Notes under the pieces: generated by a model
The model's input: only the letters and a program-made list of their open reading frames with translations
The model's database searches: none
What the model was told of the DNA's origin: nothing
In this document: positions 9,017 through 18,063 of the stretch, piece by piece
Numbering within the stretch: position 1 is the first letter of the stretch
Layout of the letters: each line of letters starts with the position of its first letter
NCBI GenBank assembly: GCA_021325335.1
Contig: JAJPHJ010000142.1
Span: forward strand, 1-61,310
Source of the DNA: Pseudomonadota bacterium
GTDB lineage: Bacteria > Vulcanimicrobiota > Vulcanimicrobiia > Eremiobacterales > Eremiobacteraceae
Direction of reading: 5' to 3'
Length of the DNA stretch: 61,310 bases
Translations under genes and position numbers: made by a program

Positions 9017-10060
9017 GTGCGCCAAGCGATCTTGTCCGCTCCCAAGACGCTCGAATGGCGCGACGGACCGATGCCGCGCCCCGAAGCGGGCGAAGTAGTC
9101 GTGCAGGTGCGCGCCGCCTTGACCTGCGGCACCGACCTCAAGACGTATCGGCGCGGTCATCCCAAGCTCGGATTCGGCCCGTTCGGACATGAGGCTTCGG
9201 GCGACGTGCTCGAGGCCGGCGAGGGCGTAGCCGGATTCTCCGCGGGCGATCCGGTCATGTGGGTGCAGACGGCGCCGTGCGGAGAGTGTCACGAATGTCG
9301 CGCCGGACGCGAGAACCTCTGCTGGCGCTTGACCGACCAGATGGCGATCGGGACCTATGCCGAGGCCATCCGCCTGCCTGCCCACGTCGTCGCGCGAAAC
9401 CTTTTTCCGAAACCCGCGCAGCTGTCGTATATCGAGGCCGCGTTTCTCGAGCCCTTCGCCTGCATCGTGCACGGGTGGAGAGTGCTCGAACAGGCCGACG
9501 CGATGAAGCCCGTGCCCGAAAACGTCGCCATCGTCGGCGCGGGCACTATCGGCATGCTGCACCTCGCCTACGCGACGCATGCGCAGATCCCAGCCACGGT
9601 CGTCGCGCGACACCCGGAGCGTCTCGCACTTGCGCGCCGCTTGGGCGCTATCGAGACAGCCGCTGCAGATTTTGATTCCTTGCCGGAGGTGCTGGCCGCT
9701 TCGTTCGCAGCCGTCATCGAGTGCGGAGGCACGCCCGAATCGTGGCAAGAAGCGGTGCGCCTGTGTGCCCCCGGCGGCCGCGTGCTCTTCTTCAGCGGCC
9801 TGCCCAAAGGCGCGCACGTGCCGCTCGATGCGACCCGGGTGCACTACGAGGAACTTGTCTGCCTCGGAAGCTTCCACTTCACCCCAGACGACGTGCGCCG
9901 CGCTCGGGAGCTGCTCATCGGAGAAGTCGTGCCCGCGCGCGAACTCATCAGCGACGTGCTCCCGCTCGGGTCGCTCGAGGATGCCTTCGGGCGCCTCGAC
10001 TCACGCGACGGTTTCAAGTACGCGTTGATCCCGGGCCCTGGCGCGGCCGCCTGGGTATAG
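9017..10060 (+). CDS. Zinc-dependent alcohol dehydrogenase (MDR superfamily)
   Basis: The product has 347 residues. It has the medium-chain dehydrogenase layout: an N-terminal GroES-like domain with catalytic zinc ligand Cys37 ('LTCGTD') and His58-Glu59 ('GHE'), and a structural zinc set Cys88, Cys91, Cys94 and Cys102. The Rossmann fold follows ('VAIVGAGTIGMLHLAYA'). The GTG start abuts the stop of the substrate-binding gene, with GGGAG just upstream. The product resembles sorbitol/threonine-type dehydrogenases. The tight coupling to a second MDR gene suggests two successive oxidations, or oxidation of both hydroxyls of a polyol or amino sugar, but this is inference. Confidence 0.88.
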   Translation: MRQAILSAPKTLEWRDGPMPRPEAGEVVVQVRAALTCGTDLKTYRRGHPKLGFGPFGHEASGDVLEAGEGVAGFSAGDPVMWVQTAPCGECHECRAGRENLCWRLTDQMAIGTYAEAIRLPAHVVARNLFPKPAQLSYIEAAFLEPFACIVHGWRVLEQADAMKPVPENVAIVGAGTIGMLHLAYATHAQIPATVVARHPERLALARRLGAIETAAADFDSLPEVLAASFAAVIECGGTPESWQEAVRLCAPGGRVLFFSGLPKGAHVPLDATRVHYEELVCLGSFHFTPDDVRRARELLIGEVVPARELISDVLPLGSLEDAFGRLDSRDGFKYALIPGPGAAAWV

Positions 10061-10062
10061 GT

Positions 10063-11139
10063 TTGGATCGAAAGCTGCCGGCGACGACGCGCGCCGCGGT
10101 CTATGAGACCGGGGGGAAGGTCTCGATTCGCAACGTGCCGATCGCGGCACCGGGCAAAGGCGAGCTGCTCGTGCGCGTGCTTGCCTGCGGCTTGTGTGGC
10201 AGCGAGGCGCTGCGCTGGTATGCGGATCAGAAAGCACCGTTCGTGCTCGGCCACGAGCCGGTCGGGCGCGTCGAGGCGGTCGGCGCCGGGGCCTCGCCGG
10301 CCGACGGGGGCGCTCCCTTCGTCGCGGGGGAACGCGTCTTCGTCCATCATCATGCGCCGTGCATGCACTGCCGCAGGTGCGCCCGCGGCGATTACGTGCA
10401 GTGCGACACGTGGCGGGCCACGCGCCTGGACCCAGGCGCCATGAGCGAATATGCGATCGTGCCTGAAGCGAGCGTGCTGCACGACGTGTTGCGAGTGCCG
10501 GCGCATCTGAGCGACGAGCACGCCACCCTGATAGAACCGCTCGCGACGGTCTTGAAATCCATCCGGCGCTCGGGCCTTCGCGCGGGCGATCGCGCGCTCA
10601 TCATCGGCCTCGGGGCCATGGGCATGCTGCACGCGCTTGCAGCGCGCAGTTCCGGCGCCGAGCTCGTGCTCGGTGCGGATCTGGTCGGTTCGCGGCTCGA
10701 GCGCGCGGCTGCCTTCGGTATCGATACGGCGCTGGACGTCGCAGCGGCCCCGCTGCGCGATCAGGTGCTCTCCCGAACCGAAGGGGAAGGTGCAGACGTG
10801 GTGTTCGTCACGCCGGGATCGAGCGCTGCGCTCGACGAGGCCGCAGCGTGCGTCGCGCGCGGCGGCACGATCGTCGCTTTCACGCCGATCCCGCCGGACG
10901 AGCGCTGGGCGATCGATCAAAACCGTCTTTTTTTTCGCGACGTCAGCATCGTCACGAGCTACTCGGCGGGTCCCGACGACACCCGCGCCGCGCTAGCGTT
11001 GCTCGGAGGCGGCCTCGGCGTCGCGCCGCTGTTCACCCATCGCTTCACGCTCGATGACGCGGCGCAAGCATACGCCGTGCTCAAAGATCCCGCCGCGGCG
11101 CTGAAGATCGTCGTCACCATGGACGGGGCGACCGTGTAG
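10063..11139 (+). CDS. Second zinc-dependent alcohol dehydrogenase; 3' end built from repeat sequence
   Basis: The product has 358 residues from a TTG start 2 nt after the previous stop; no ATG or GTG fits as well. Catalytic zinc ligands are Cys45 and His64-Glu65. The structural zinc cysteines are 100, 103, 106 and 114 ('CMHCRRC'). The Rossmann motif is 'ALIIGLGAMGMLHALAA'. It is paralogous to the preceding gene but clearly diverged. The last codons (Gly-Ala-Thr-Val) and the TAG stop lie inside the first unit of a 15-bp tandem repeat that belongs to the palindromic element family, so the original C-terminus may have been replaced or extended. Confidence 0.85.
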   Translation: MDRKLPATTRAAVYETGGKVSIRNVPIAAPGKGELLVRVLACGLCGSEALRWYADQKAPFVLGHEPVGRVEAVGAGASPADGGAPFVAGERVFVHHHAPCMHCRRCARGDYVQCDTWRATRLDPGAMSEYAIVPEASVLHDVLRVPAHLSDEHATLIEPLATVLKSIRRSGLRAGDRALIIGLGAMGMLHALAARSSGAELVLGADLVGSRLERAAAFGIDTALDVAAAPLRDQVLSRTEGEGADVVFVTPGSSAALDEAAACVARGGTIVAFTPIPPDERWAIDQNRLFFRDVSIVTSYSAGPDDTRAALALLGGGLGVAPLFTHRFTLDDAAQAYAVLKDPAAALKIVVTMDGATV

Positions 11140-11176
11140 GGGGCGACTGTGTAGGGGGCGACTGGCAAGTCGCCCC
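11125..11176 (+). repeat. Three 15-bp tandem units ending in a family-1 palindromic element
   Basis: Three consecutive 15-mers start at 11125, 11140 and 11155: GGGGCGACCGTGTAG, GGGGCGACTGTGTAG and GGGGCGACTGGCAAG. The third opens into a perfect hairpin: arm GGGGCGACT (11155–11163), loop GGCA, arm AGTCGCCCC (11168–11176), with TGTAG on its 5' side. The first unit overlaps the end of the upstream dehydrogenase and gives its stop codon. The hairpin sits 14 nt before the cupin start and could also attenuate or terminate transcription. Confidence 0.85.
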
Positions 11177-11190
11177 GAACTTAGCATCTC

Positions 11191-11646
11191 GTGAAGAAAA
11201 AATTCGACCGGCAGTCGTTTTCCTGGAGCGGAGTGGCGCCTCAGCGTTATGCCGATGCCAACGACGACGGTGCCGGGCGCAGCTGGCGCAACACCTCGCG
11301 CCACATCATTAAAGGAAGAGAAGAAGGCGGGCGCTTCGACGTGCGGTACTTCGAGGTTGCGCAAGACGGCTTCACGAGTCTCGAACGCCACGCGCACGTT
11401 CATTCCGTCATCTGCGTGCGCGGTCGCGGATACGCCGTCGTGGGCGAAGAGATCCACGAAGTGGAGCCTTTCGACCACGTCTACGTTCCGGCGGATGCCG
11501 CGCACCAGTTCGTCAACGAGTCCGCAGAGCCGTTCGGTTTCCTGTGCATCGTGGATGCGGAGCGCGATCGCCCGCGCGCGCTTCAGCCCGACGAGCTGAT
11601 CTCGCTGCGAAGCAACGCAAAGATCGCAGGAAAGATTAGACTGTAG
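11191..11646 (+). CDS. Cupin-domain protein
   Basis: The product has 151 residues with a single conserved cupin barrel. Metal-binding motif 1 is seen as 'ERHAHVHSVICVRGRGYAVVG' minus the usual spacing detail, with His residues in 'RHAHVHS'; motif 2 is 'PFDHVYVPADAAHQFVNES'. Small cupins of this kind act as sugar or sugar-acid isomerases or as ligand-binding accessory proteins. The start is GTG. It is the last gene of the dehydrogenase cluster, separated from it by the palindromic repeat. It overlaps the 3' end of the convergent helicase-nuclease gene by 11 nt. Confidence 0.8.
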   Translation: MKKKFDRQSFSWSGVAPQRYADANDDGAGRSWRNTSRHIIKGREEGGRFDVRYFEVAQDGFTSLERHAHVHSVICVRGRGYAVVGEEIHEVEPFDHVYVPADAAHQFVNESAEPFGFLCIVDAERDRPRALQPDELISLRSNAKIAGKIRL

Positions 11647-14600
11647 CTTTTTCCGGCTGCGGACGAGAGCTGGTGCGTGGGTAGTCGCGGCAGGGAGCGT
11701 TGCGATAGACGCAGCTCCAGCACCACGCTCCAGGCCTGGCGCGTTCGTCACCGCGCTCCAAGCCCTCGCGGACCGCCCGGATGCGCGCGCGCAGTTCCGG
11801 CTCGTGCACGGGGTCGATCGGTTCGAGCGTAAACGTCGCGCCTGCGATCCGGCCGATAAGGCAGCGCTCGATCTCGATGCGATACACTTCGCGCGCGGCC
11901 AAGCGGTAAAGCGCCAGCTGCAGGCCATGGTCCGGCGACGGCTCACCGGTCTTGTAATCGACAAGGCACGCGCGCCCGGCTTCGTCTCGAGCGATGAGGT
12001 CGAGGTAGCCGAAGACGAGCGCCGGCGTGCCGTGCTCGCCGAAATCGAGCGTGAAGGGCGCCTCGACGTGAAGCGGTTTCCAGCCCGAGAGCTCGCGTTG
12101 TATTCGCCCGAGCACGTGGAGCGCTTCCTCGCGCTGCGAGCGCGAAGGTCCGGCACCCACAGTACGCAGCGCCGCGTCAAGATAAGCAGCGGGATCTGCG
12201 GGCGCACGGCCGTCGCGGCGATCGGCGGCCCATAACTCGAGCGCCTTGTGCAGCGTCTGTCCGTATTCTCCGGCGTTCTGCAAGGAATCGATGGGAGCGG
12301 CGTGGAGCGGCTCGAGGCCATCGACATCGTCATCTCGGCTTACGCTTGCCGCACGTCCCTGCGCGCCAAGGTCGGGCAAGCGCAGCACGGTTCGGTATGC
12401 GGCTTGGCGAGGACAACGCTCGTATCGAGCGATGAGCGAGTAGGAGAGCGCCACCGCCAAGCGGCTTTTGTCCTCGCCTCGCGTCGCACGCCCTTTTCGC
12501 ACCACCGGGCGCGCCGATCCATTCACCGCTTGCGCCTGCAAGCGGCGTGCGTAGGGCGGCGCATCCTTAGGCGCGGGTTCTTCGGTGGGCCAACCGCGAG
12601 CTGCTAAGCCCTCGTTGAGGCGCGCGAAGTAGTCGTGCGGTTTTCCGCTCGGATTGCTTTTGGAGGGATGCAGGCGAGGCCCGCTCACGTACACGCGGTC
12701 GCGAGCTCGAGTCAGTGCTACGTAGAACAAGCGCAACTCTTCGGGTTGCTCTTTCTCGAGATCGCGCGGGATGTAGCCGTGCGCATCAGCGCGTAACTTC
12801 ACGCTTTGATAGTGGAAAGAACGGCCGCCATCAGGATTTTCAGCGTACAAGAGCGCTCCGCTCGCGTCATCCACGAAAAGCCGCGAGTCCGGGGCGAGCT
12901 GCGGCCACACGCCGAGCACGAACACGAAGGGCCACTCCAAGCCTTTCGCGGCGTGGATGGTCGAAATCGTGACGGCCTCTGCGGCGGTGACATCTGCTTC
13001 ACGCTCGTCGAAATCCACGTTCTCAAGCTCTTCGATGAAGCTGACGAAGTCGGCCGCTTGTGCCGCCGGCGAGCTCTCCGCAAAACTACGCGCAAGAGCC
13101 TCGAGCTTGGCGATGTTGGCGAGGGCTTGAGCGGCACGCGGATCGTCGCTCGCCGCCGCCTCTTGGGCGATCCTGGTTGCCTCGATGACCGCGGCGAGCG
13201 CCGTCGACAGCGGCAAAGCTGCGTGCGGCGCGAGTTCGTCGAGCAGGTTCCGAAGCGCGCTTGCGGCAGCTGCCGCTTCTCCGGCAAGCGCATCTCCTTC
13301 CGGCAATGCATCCAGGAGCGCGCGCCGCGCAAATGCAGTCTCCTCGGGTTCGAGGCCCAGGCCAAGCCGGGCGACCGCCGCATCGGATGCGCCGATCGCA
13401 GACGACTGCAGCGCCCGAGCGACGGCGAGCGAATCGAAGGGGTTCGCAAGCAGCCGCATCCAGGCGAGCGTGTCGCGGATTTCGGGCGCATCGTAGAATC
13501 CGACGCCGCCCACGAGCTTGAAGGGTATGCCGAACATGACCAGAGCTTCGGTCACCGGCTGGACGTTACGCTTCGTGCGCGAGAGTATCGCGATGTGGCG
13601 GGGTGAGATCGGTTCCGGTCCCGCACCCGTATCTACGGTCGTGCCGCTCGCCAAAAGAGCGGCGATGCGTTGCGTCACCGCCTCAGCTTCGCGTTCGCGC
13701 GCGACCTCGATAGGGAGATAGCGATCCGAAGCCTCCCACACCGTATTGCAGAAGACGACCTGCTCGCCGGCCGGCCCGCGCTGGCCCTCGAGAGCTTGAG
13801 CCTCAGGGTGCGCGACTGCGATCGTCGCGTGAGCGAGATCGAGAATCTCCTGGCGCGAGCGCCGGTTATGCGCAAGAGCGTAGCGAGCGACGGCAGGGCG
13901 GTCCAAGAAGAGCGCAAAGTTTTCGGGCCGCGCGCCGCGGAAGCTGAAGATGCTTTGCAGCGTATCGCCGACGACCATGACACCGCCGAGCTCCTCGCCG
14001 AAAAGCGCTTCGAGCAGCCGATGCTGCGAGAGGTCGGTGTCTTGGTACTCGTCCACGATGCAGCACGCGTACCTGCGCTGAAACTCCGCCCGCAACTGCG
14101 GACGCTCGCGGAGCGCCTGCTGCGCGCGCACGAGCAGGTCGGCGTAGGTAAGCGCATGACGCGCCGCGAGGCGTGCCGCGAACCTGCGTAGGATGCCCGC
14201 GCACGCCTGGACGCGCTCCAGCTCCCATGCGATCTCCGCCCGGAATTGTTCCTCGCTCTGACGCAACTCCACGCTCCATTCCTTGCCGCGCTGGGGTTTG
14301 AGATAGGGTTTGCGCAGTTCGCGATACGGAGCGCTTTCGAAGGCGGAGGCTGCCTCAAGCGCGCGCTCCTCGAACGCGTCGATCGACAGGTTGCGTTGCT
14401 TGAGCTGCTGGTCGATCGAGAAGAGTTCGCGTCGGATCTCTTCCTGGTTGAAGGCGCGCATGGGAAATCCAGCTGATTGCCCGGCCGGGTCCTCGAGGAA
14501 CTCGTCGAAGGCGCGCTTGAACTCGACGCGCGCTTCGACGTCTTCGAGGACTTCGGTCTCGGGCGCCATGCCGACTTCATACGCATGGTCCCTCAGAAGA

Positions 14601-14878
14601 CTCCAGGCGAAGGCGTGAAAGGTGGAGCAAGTCGGCGCGATGTCGTGGAGGCGGCGCGCGATGCGCGCGCGCAGCTCGGCCGCCGCCTTTTTGGCGAACG
14701 TCAGTAACAAGATCTTGTCCGCCCGGCAGATGCCCTGCTCGTGCAAGGCCGCGACGCGTTCGACGATGGTGAAGGTCTTGCCGGTGCCCGCGCCGGCTTC
14801 GACCACTGCGGCCTGGGCGATGCCATGCCGGACGACGGCATGCTGCGCGGGCGTAAGCGTCGCGTCGTTCTCGCTCAC
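11636..14878 (-). CDS. UvrD-family helicase with C-terminal RecB-type nuclease (AdnA/AdnB-like or AddA-like subunit)
   Basis: The product has 1080 residues. Superfamily 1A motifs run in order: Walker A AGAGTGKT (28–35), 'LTFAKKAAAEL', Walker B 'DEYQDTD', 'QSIFSFRGA', 'TISTIHAAKGLEWPFVFV' and 'FYVALTRARDRVYV'. The C-terminus has a PD-(D/E)XK nuclease core ('GYLDLI', 'LVDYKTGE', 'LQLALYRLA') and cysteines 'YERCPRQ' plus 'CWSCVYRNAPC', suited to the Fe-S cluster of AddB/AdnA/Cas4-type nucleases. It starts inside the stop of the upstream helicase-nuclease gene (4-nt overlap). Both subunits carry motor plus nuclease, the mycobacterial AdnAB arrangement for processing double-strand breaks. Confidence 0.88.
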   Translation of the reverse strand: MSENDATLTPAQHAVVRHGIAQAAVVEAGAGTGKTFTIVERVAALHEQGICRADKILLLTFAKKAAAELRARIARRLHDIAPTCSTFHAFAWSLLRDHAYEVGMAPETEVLEDVEARVEFKRAFDEFLEDPAGQSAGFPMRAFNQEEIRRELFSIDQQLKQRNLSIDAFEERALEAASAFESAPYRELRKPYLKPQRGKEWSVELRQSEEQFRAEIAWELERVQACAGILRRFAARLAARHALTYADLLVRAQQALRERPQLRAEFQRRYACCIVDEYQDTDLSQHRLLEALFGEELGGVMVVGDTLQSIFSFRGARPENFALFLDRPAVARYALAHNRRSRQEILDLAHATIAVAHPEAQALEGQRGPAGEQVVFCNTVWEASDRYLPIEVAREREAEAVTQRIAALLASGTTVDTGAGPEPISPRHIAILSRTKRNVQPVTEALVMFGIPFKLVGGVGFYDAPEIRDTLAWMRLLANPFDSLAVARALQSSAIGASDAAVARLGLGLEPEETAFARRALLDALPEGDALAGEAAAAASALRNLLDELAPHAALPLSTALAAVIEATRIAQEAAASDDPRAAQALANIAKLEALARSFAESSPAAQAADFVSFIEELENVDFDEREADVTAAEAVTISTIHAAKGLEWPFVFVLGVWPQLAPDSRLFVDDASGALLYAENPDGGRSFHYQSVKLRADAHGYIPRDLEKEQPEELRLFYVALTRARDRVYVSGPRLHPSKSNPSGKPHDYFARLNEGLAARGWPTEEPAPKDAPPYARRLQAQAVNGSARPVVRKGRATRGEDKSRLAVALSYSLIARYERCPRQAAYRTVLRLPDLGAQGRAASVSRDDDVDGLEPLHAAPIDSLQNAGEYGQTLHKALELWAADRRDGRAPADPAAYLDAALRTVGAGPSRSQREEALHVLGRIQRELSGWKPLHVEAPFTLDFGEHGTPALVFGYLDLIARDEAGRACLVDYKTGEPSPDHGLQLALYRLAAREVYRIEIERCLIGRIAGATFTLEPIDPVHEPELRARIRAVREGLERGDERARPGAWCWSCVYRNAPCRDYPRTSSRPQPEKATV

Positions 14879-17800
14879 GCGGGGATCGCTCCAGCTCCCG
14901 GGCAGATGCGGCGGTAGTCGCAGGTCGTGCAGCGCTGCTCGTCCACGGTCGTGGCGAAGTGCTCGAGAGAGCCATCGCTGCAGATACGCGCGATGCGCGC
15001 CGCGATGTCACGCCGCGCGCGCTCGACTTCGCCCCTGCTTATCGATTTCTTCGAACCGCTCTCCCCGCCGTCGACGATGTCCGTGCGGTCGCGCAGCACG
15101 CCGCTCTCTTCGATGTTCTTGCCCCGGAAATACACGTATTCCACAGCGGCCACGCGCGCGTTGAAGCGGGTCTCCACCGCCGGGATGTAGAGCAACGCTT
15201 GCACGTTCAAACCTTTCGGCGCGTCCCCGAAGAGCACGTCGCCGGCATCGAGCCGTTCGAACGCGTTGCGCAGCGCCGGCGCGAGACTGGCGTGCTTGCG
15301 CCCCGCTTTGTAGTCGCGGATGACGAGTTCGCCGGAGGCGAGCCGGTCGACGCGGTCCACCCTTCCATGGATCGTGAGCCCGTCGAGCGTCGAGCTCACC
15401 ACAAGTTCTCGGGCGATCACGCGAAATGGCGAAGCCGCGGCCTCGCTCGCGAGAAGGCCGACATACTCGTCAAGTTTTCGGGCGAGCTCTTCGCGCTCGA
15501 ATCGCAACACTGCGCCGCGATCGTCCGCGGCTTCCCCGAAGAGGAGCGCGCGTAACGTCTCTCTGCAGCGCGCCGCGACCGCATCGGCATCGCGCTCGCT
15601 TTCGAAGTCCGCCTCGATCTCGTGAAGCCCGGCGAGCAGCTCGTGAAGGCGCTGTCCGTAACGGGTCGAGTCATCCTCGTGGCGCGGCAAATGCAAGACG
15701 TCGCCGTAGTAGAAGCGCCTTGGGCATGCGATGAAACGATCGATGCTCGTCGGAGACAGCGCCTCGATCGGCACAACGATACCTGTAGGGGGCGCCTGGA
15801 AAGGCGCCCTTTTTTCAACGACGCCTGTGGGGGCCGATTGGAAAATCGCCCCTCTTTCGTCCGGGTGCGCCCCTTGCGGGGCGACTTGCCAGTCGCCTCC
15901 TACATTTAACTCGGGAGAGGCGTCCTCTTCAGGAGGGATGGCTCGCGTGAAACTCGAGGCTTGGAGGTCAACGCCGTCATCGTCAACTTGCGCGGCCGTG
16001 ACGAACACCTCCGAGCGTGCGCGCGTGAGCGCGACATACCAAAGGGAATGCTCCTCGGTCCGCGCCCCGTCGTCGTCGACGAAGATGTCGGCGCCAAAAC
16101 GACGCAGCTTCTCAACGCCGTTTTGCGGCAGCAGCCGGTTTTGACGGATGCCGGCCGGCAACACGCCCTCGAGCGCTTGGGGGATCGCCACAAAATCGAA
16201 TTCCAGTCCTTTCGCCGCGTGGATGGAAATCACGCGTACCCCTTCCGAAGCGGAGGGCGGGGCTTGGCGGGTATCGGCGAGCAGGGCGATCGTTTCGTCC
16301 AGATTCTCGACGAATGCGGCGCATGTCGCATCGCCCCGGTCGTCAGAAGCTGCTAGCTCTTCGTAATCCGACGCCGCTTCGAAAAGCGACGCGAGCCGTG
16401 CGGGCGAGGCATGCCGATCGAAGCCTTCCACCGAAGCCTTCTCTCGCACCGGCCGCAGCAAATCAAGTCCACCCACGATGGCGCCGAGGAGCTGACGCGG
16501 CCCTTTGCGTTCGAACGCGTCGCGGCAGGGTCGCAGGGCCGCGAGGAGGTCGCGCATCGGAGTTGCGCCGGCGGGCGGGGTGCGCGCAAGCATCGCCTCG
16601 GGATCGGTGATCCCCGCTCGCCGCCCTTCGTCAAACGCGAAGCGCACGTCGATCGGCCGGTAGCCGACGATCGGGTTGACGAGCAAACGCTGCCACAGGG
16701 CGGTGTCGCTGGGCTGCGCGAGCAGCCGTAACGCTGTGAGCGTCGCGTCGACCAGCCCGTCGGCGTGAAAACCCGCAGTCGGCTGAGCGGCCACCGGAAC
16801 CTTTGCCTCGCGTAAGGCTTCCATCACGAGTTCCTGGTATGGTCGCGTTTGCCGCAAGAGCACCGCCACATCCCGCGGATGCGATCCCGCTTCGATTTTG
16901 CCGACCACCGCATCACGGATCGAGCGCACCTCGTCCTCGACCGTGCGTGGGCGCTCGAACGTCACAGAACCGCGGTGGCGTGCCTCTGCGGCCATGGTCT
17001 TCGAGCCCTCGTCAAGCGAAGGGTCAGCGTTTGCGACATCGAGGATCGCCTGCGCCGACCGCCGGTTGTCGCGCAACTCCAAGATCGTGCAGGCGAAGCG
17101 CCGGCGCGCTTCATCCACGTTGTCGGGAGACGCGCCGCGAAAGCGGTAGATCGATTGATTCTTGTCACCGACGAAGCAAAAGGTGGGCGCAGGGGTGATG
17201 ACCGCTTGCATCGCTTCGAGAAACTCAAGCTGCATGCGGTCGCTATCTTGGAACTCGTCGACGAGGACATGGCGAAAGCGGGCCGCACGGAGCCACGCCG
17301 AAGCGGGACTGCCGGCATCGCGCAAAGCGCGTTCCGCTTCGTTGACGAGATCCCGGAAGTCGTGCAGGTCGAGCCGCAGTCGCTGTGCTTCCATACCGGC
17401 GTAGACGGATGCGAGGTCGCGCAGGCGCGGATCGGACCCTGCGATCGCCGCGATGCGCTCTGCGCTGATGCCTCGGCCCTTGAGCTGCGCGATGACGTTG
17501 AGGCAATCGGTCGCGAACTGCGGGCTTTGGGCGACGCTCGGGTCGAAGCTCTCGAATCGACCTCTCTCGCGCATGAGGCGTCGCCACAGCAGGCGCTCCT
17601 TGACGGGTGTGAGCAAGCCGCGATCGCGGACGGGGAGGCGTTCGCCATCCAAGAGTCTGGCGCAAAAACTGTGGAAGGTCTTGACGAATAGCTCCGAGAC
17701 GGCAAGGCCGGTGCCACGCGCTTCGTGCATGCGCAAGAGCACCCGATCGCGCATCTCATCGGCCGCCCGGCGCGAGAAGGTGAGCACAAGGATTTGGTGG

Positions 17801-17949
17801 GGCGGTACTCCATCACCGACCAGGGAGGCGAAGCGCCGTGCGAGGGTCTCTGTTTTGCCGGTCCCCGGCCCCGCAAGCACGAGCAGATTGGCGCCGCGCT
17901 GGTCGATGACCGCCTGCTGCTGGTCGCTGGGAGGGAATAGATCGAGCAC
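14875..17949 (-). CDS. UvrD-family helicase with RecB-type nuclease (AdnAB-like partner) carrying an in-frame repeat insertion
   Basis: The product has 1024 residues. Helicase motifs: Walker A AGPGTGKT (26–33), 'LTFSRRAADEM', 'VDEFQDSDRM', 'QSIYRFRGAS', 'VRVISIHAAKGLEFDFV' and 'WYVALTRARSEVFV'. Nuclease part: 'IHGRVDRVDR', 'LVIRDYKAGRK', and cysteines 'CPRRFYYG' with 'CTTCDYRRIC', again a likely Fe-S nuclease. Residues about 684–722, exactly between motor and nuclease, are encoded by three palindromic elements (see repeat at 15784) and read 'GGDWQVAPQG', 'GAIFQSAPTG' and 'RAPFQAPPTG'. The frame stays open. The first gene of a two-gene operon; the start ATG is uncontested. Confidence 0.88.
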   Translation of the reverse strand: MLDLFPPSDQQQAVIDQRGANLLVLAGPGTGKTETLARRFASLVGDGVPPHQILVLTFSRRAADEMRDRVLLRMHEARGTGLAVSELFVKTFHSFCARLLDGERLPVRDRGLLTPVKERLLWRRLMRERGRFESFDPSVAQSPQFATDCLNVIAQLKGRGISAERIAAIAGSDPRLRDLASVYAGMEAQRLRLDLHDFRDLVNEAERALRDAGSPASAWLRAARFRHVLVDEFQDSDRMQLEFLEAMQAVITPAPTFCFVGDKNQSIYRFRGASPDNVDEARRRFACTILELRDNRRSAQAILDVANADPSLDEGSKTMAAEARHRGSVTFERPRTVEDEVRSIRDAVVGKIEAGSHPRDVAVLLRQTRPYQELVMEALREAKVPVAAQPTAGFHADGLVDATLTALRLLAQPSDTALWQRLLVNPIVGYRPIDVRFAFDEGRRAGITDPEAMLARTPPAGATPMRDLLAALRPCRDAFERKGPRQLLGAIVGGLDLLRPVREKASVEGFDRHASPARLASLFEAASDYEELAASDDRGDATCAAFVENLDETIALLADTRQAPPSASEGVRVISIHAAKGLEFDFVAIPQALEGVLPAGIRQNRLLPQNGVEKLRRFGADIFVDDDGARTEEHSLWYVALTRARSEVFVTAAQVDDDGVDLQASSFTRAIPPEEDASPELNVGGDWQVAPQGAHPDERGAIFQSAPTGVVEKRAPFQAPPTGIVVPIEALSPTSIDRFIACPRRFYYGDVLHLPRHEDDSTRYGQRLHELLAGLHEIEADFESERDADAVAARCRETLRALLFGEAADDRGAVLRFEREELARKLDEYVGLLASEAAASPFRVIARELVVSSTLDGLTIHGRVDRVDRLASGELVIRDYKAGRKHASLAPALRNAFERLDAGDVLFGDAPKGLNVQALLYIPAVETRFNARVAAVEYVYFRGKNIEESGVLRDRTDIVDGGESGSKKSISRGEVERARRDIAARIARICSDGSLEHFATTVDEQRCTTCDYRRICPGAGAIPA
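15784..15903 (-). repeat. Three palindromic elements inserted in frame in the helicase-nuclease gene
   Basis: Element a: GGGCGCCT (15790–15797), loop GGAA, AGGCGCCC (15802–15809), preceded by TGTAG. Element b: imperfect arm in 15829–15839, loop GGAA, AATCGCCCC (15844–15852). Element c: GGGGCGACT (15878–15886), loop TGCC, AGTCGCC (15891–15897), followed by CTACA, i.e. the same element inverted. Arms differ between copies but remain largely self-complementary. Total length is about 120 bp, a multiple of three, so the coding frame on the minus strand is kept. Confidence 0.85.
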
Positions 17950-18063
17950 CTACTCGCGTTCCGCGCCGCCATGGCGGCGGACCTCTTCAGCGAGTCTACG
18001 GTGCGAGCAACAGATGTTCACCGGCCGAACCGACCGGCCGGGTTGACAGCAGCGAGCTACTCG

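Noticed and set aside
15784-15903. Integron attC-like sites
   Set aside because: The palindromes lack the attC core sites and extrahelical base pattern, and occur within an intact gene.
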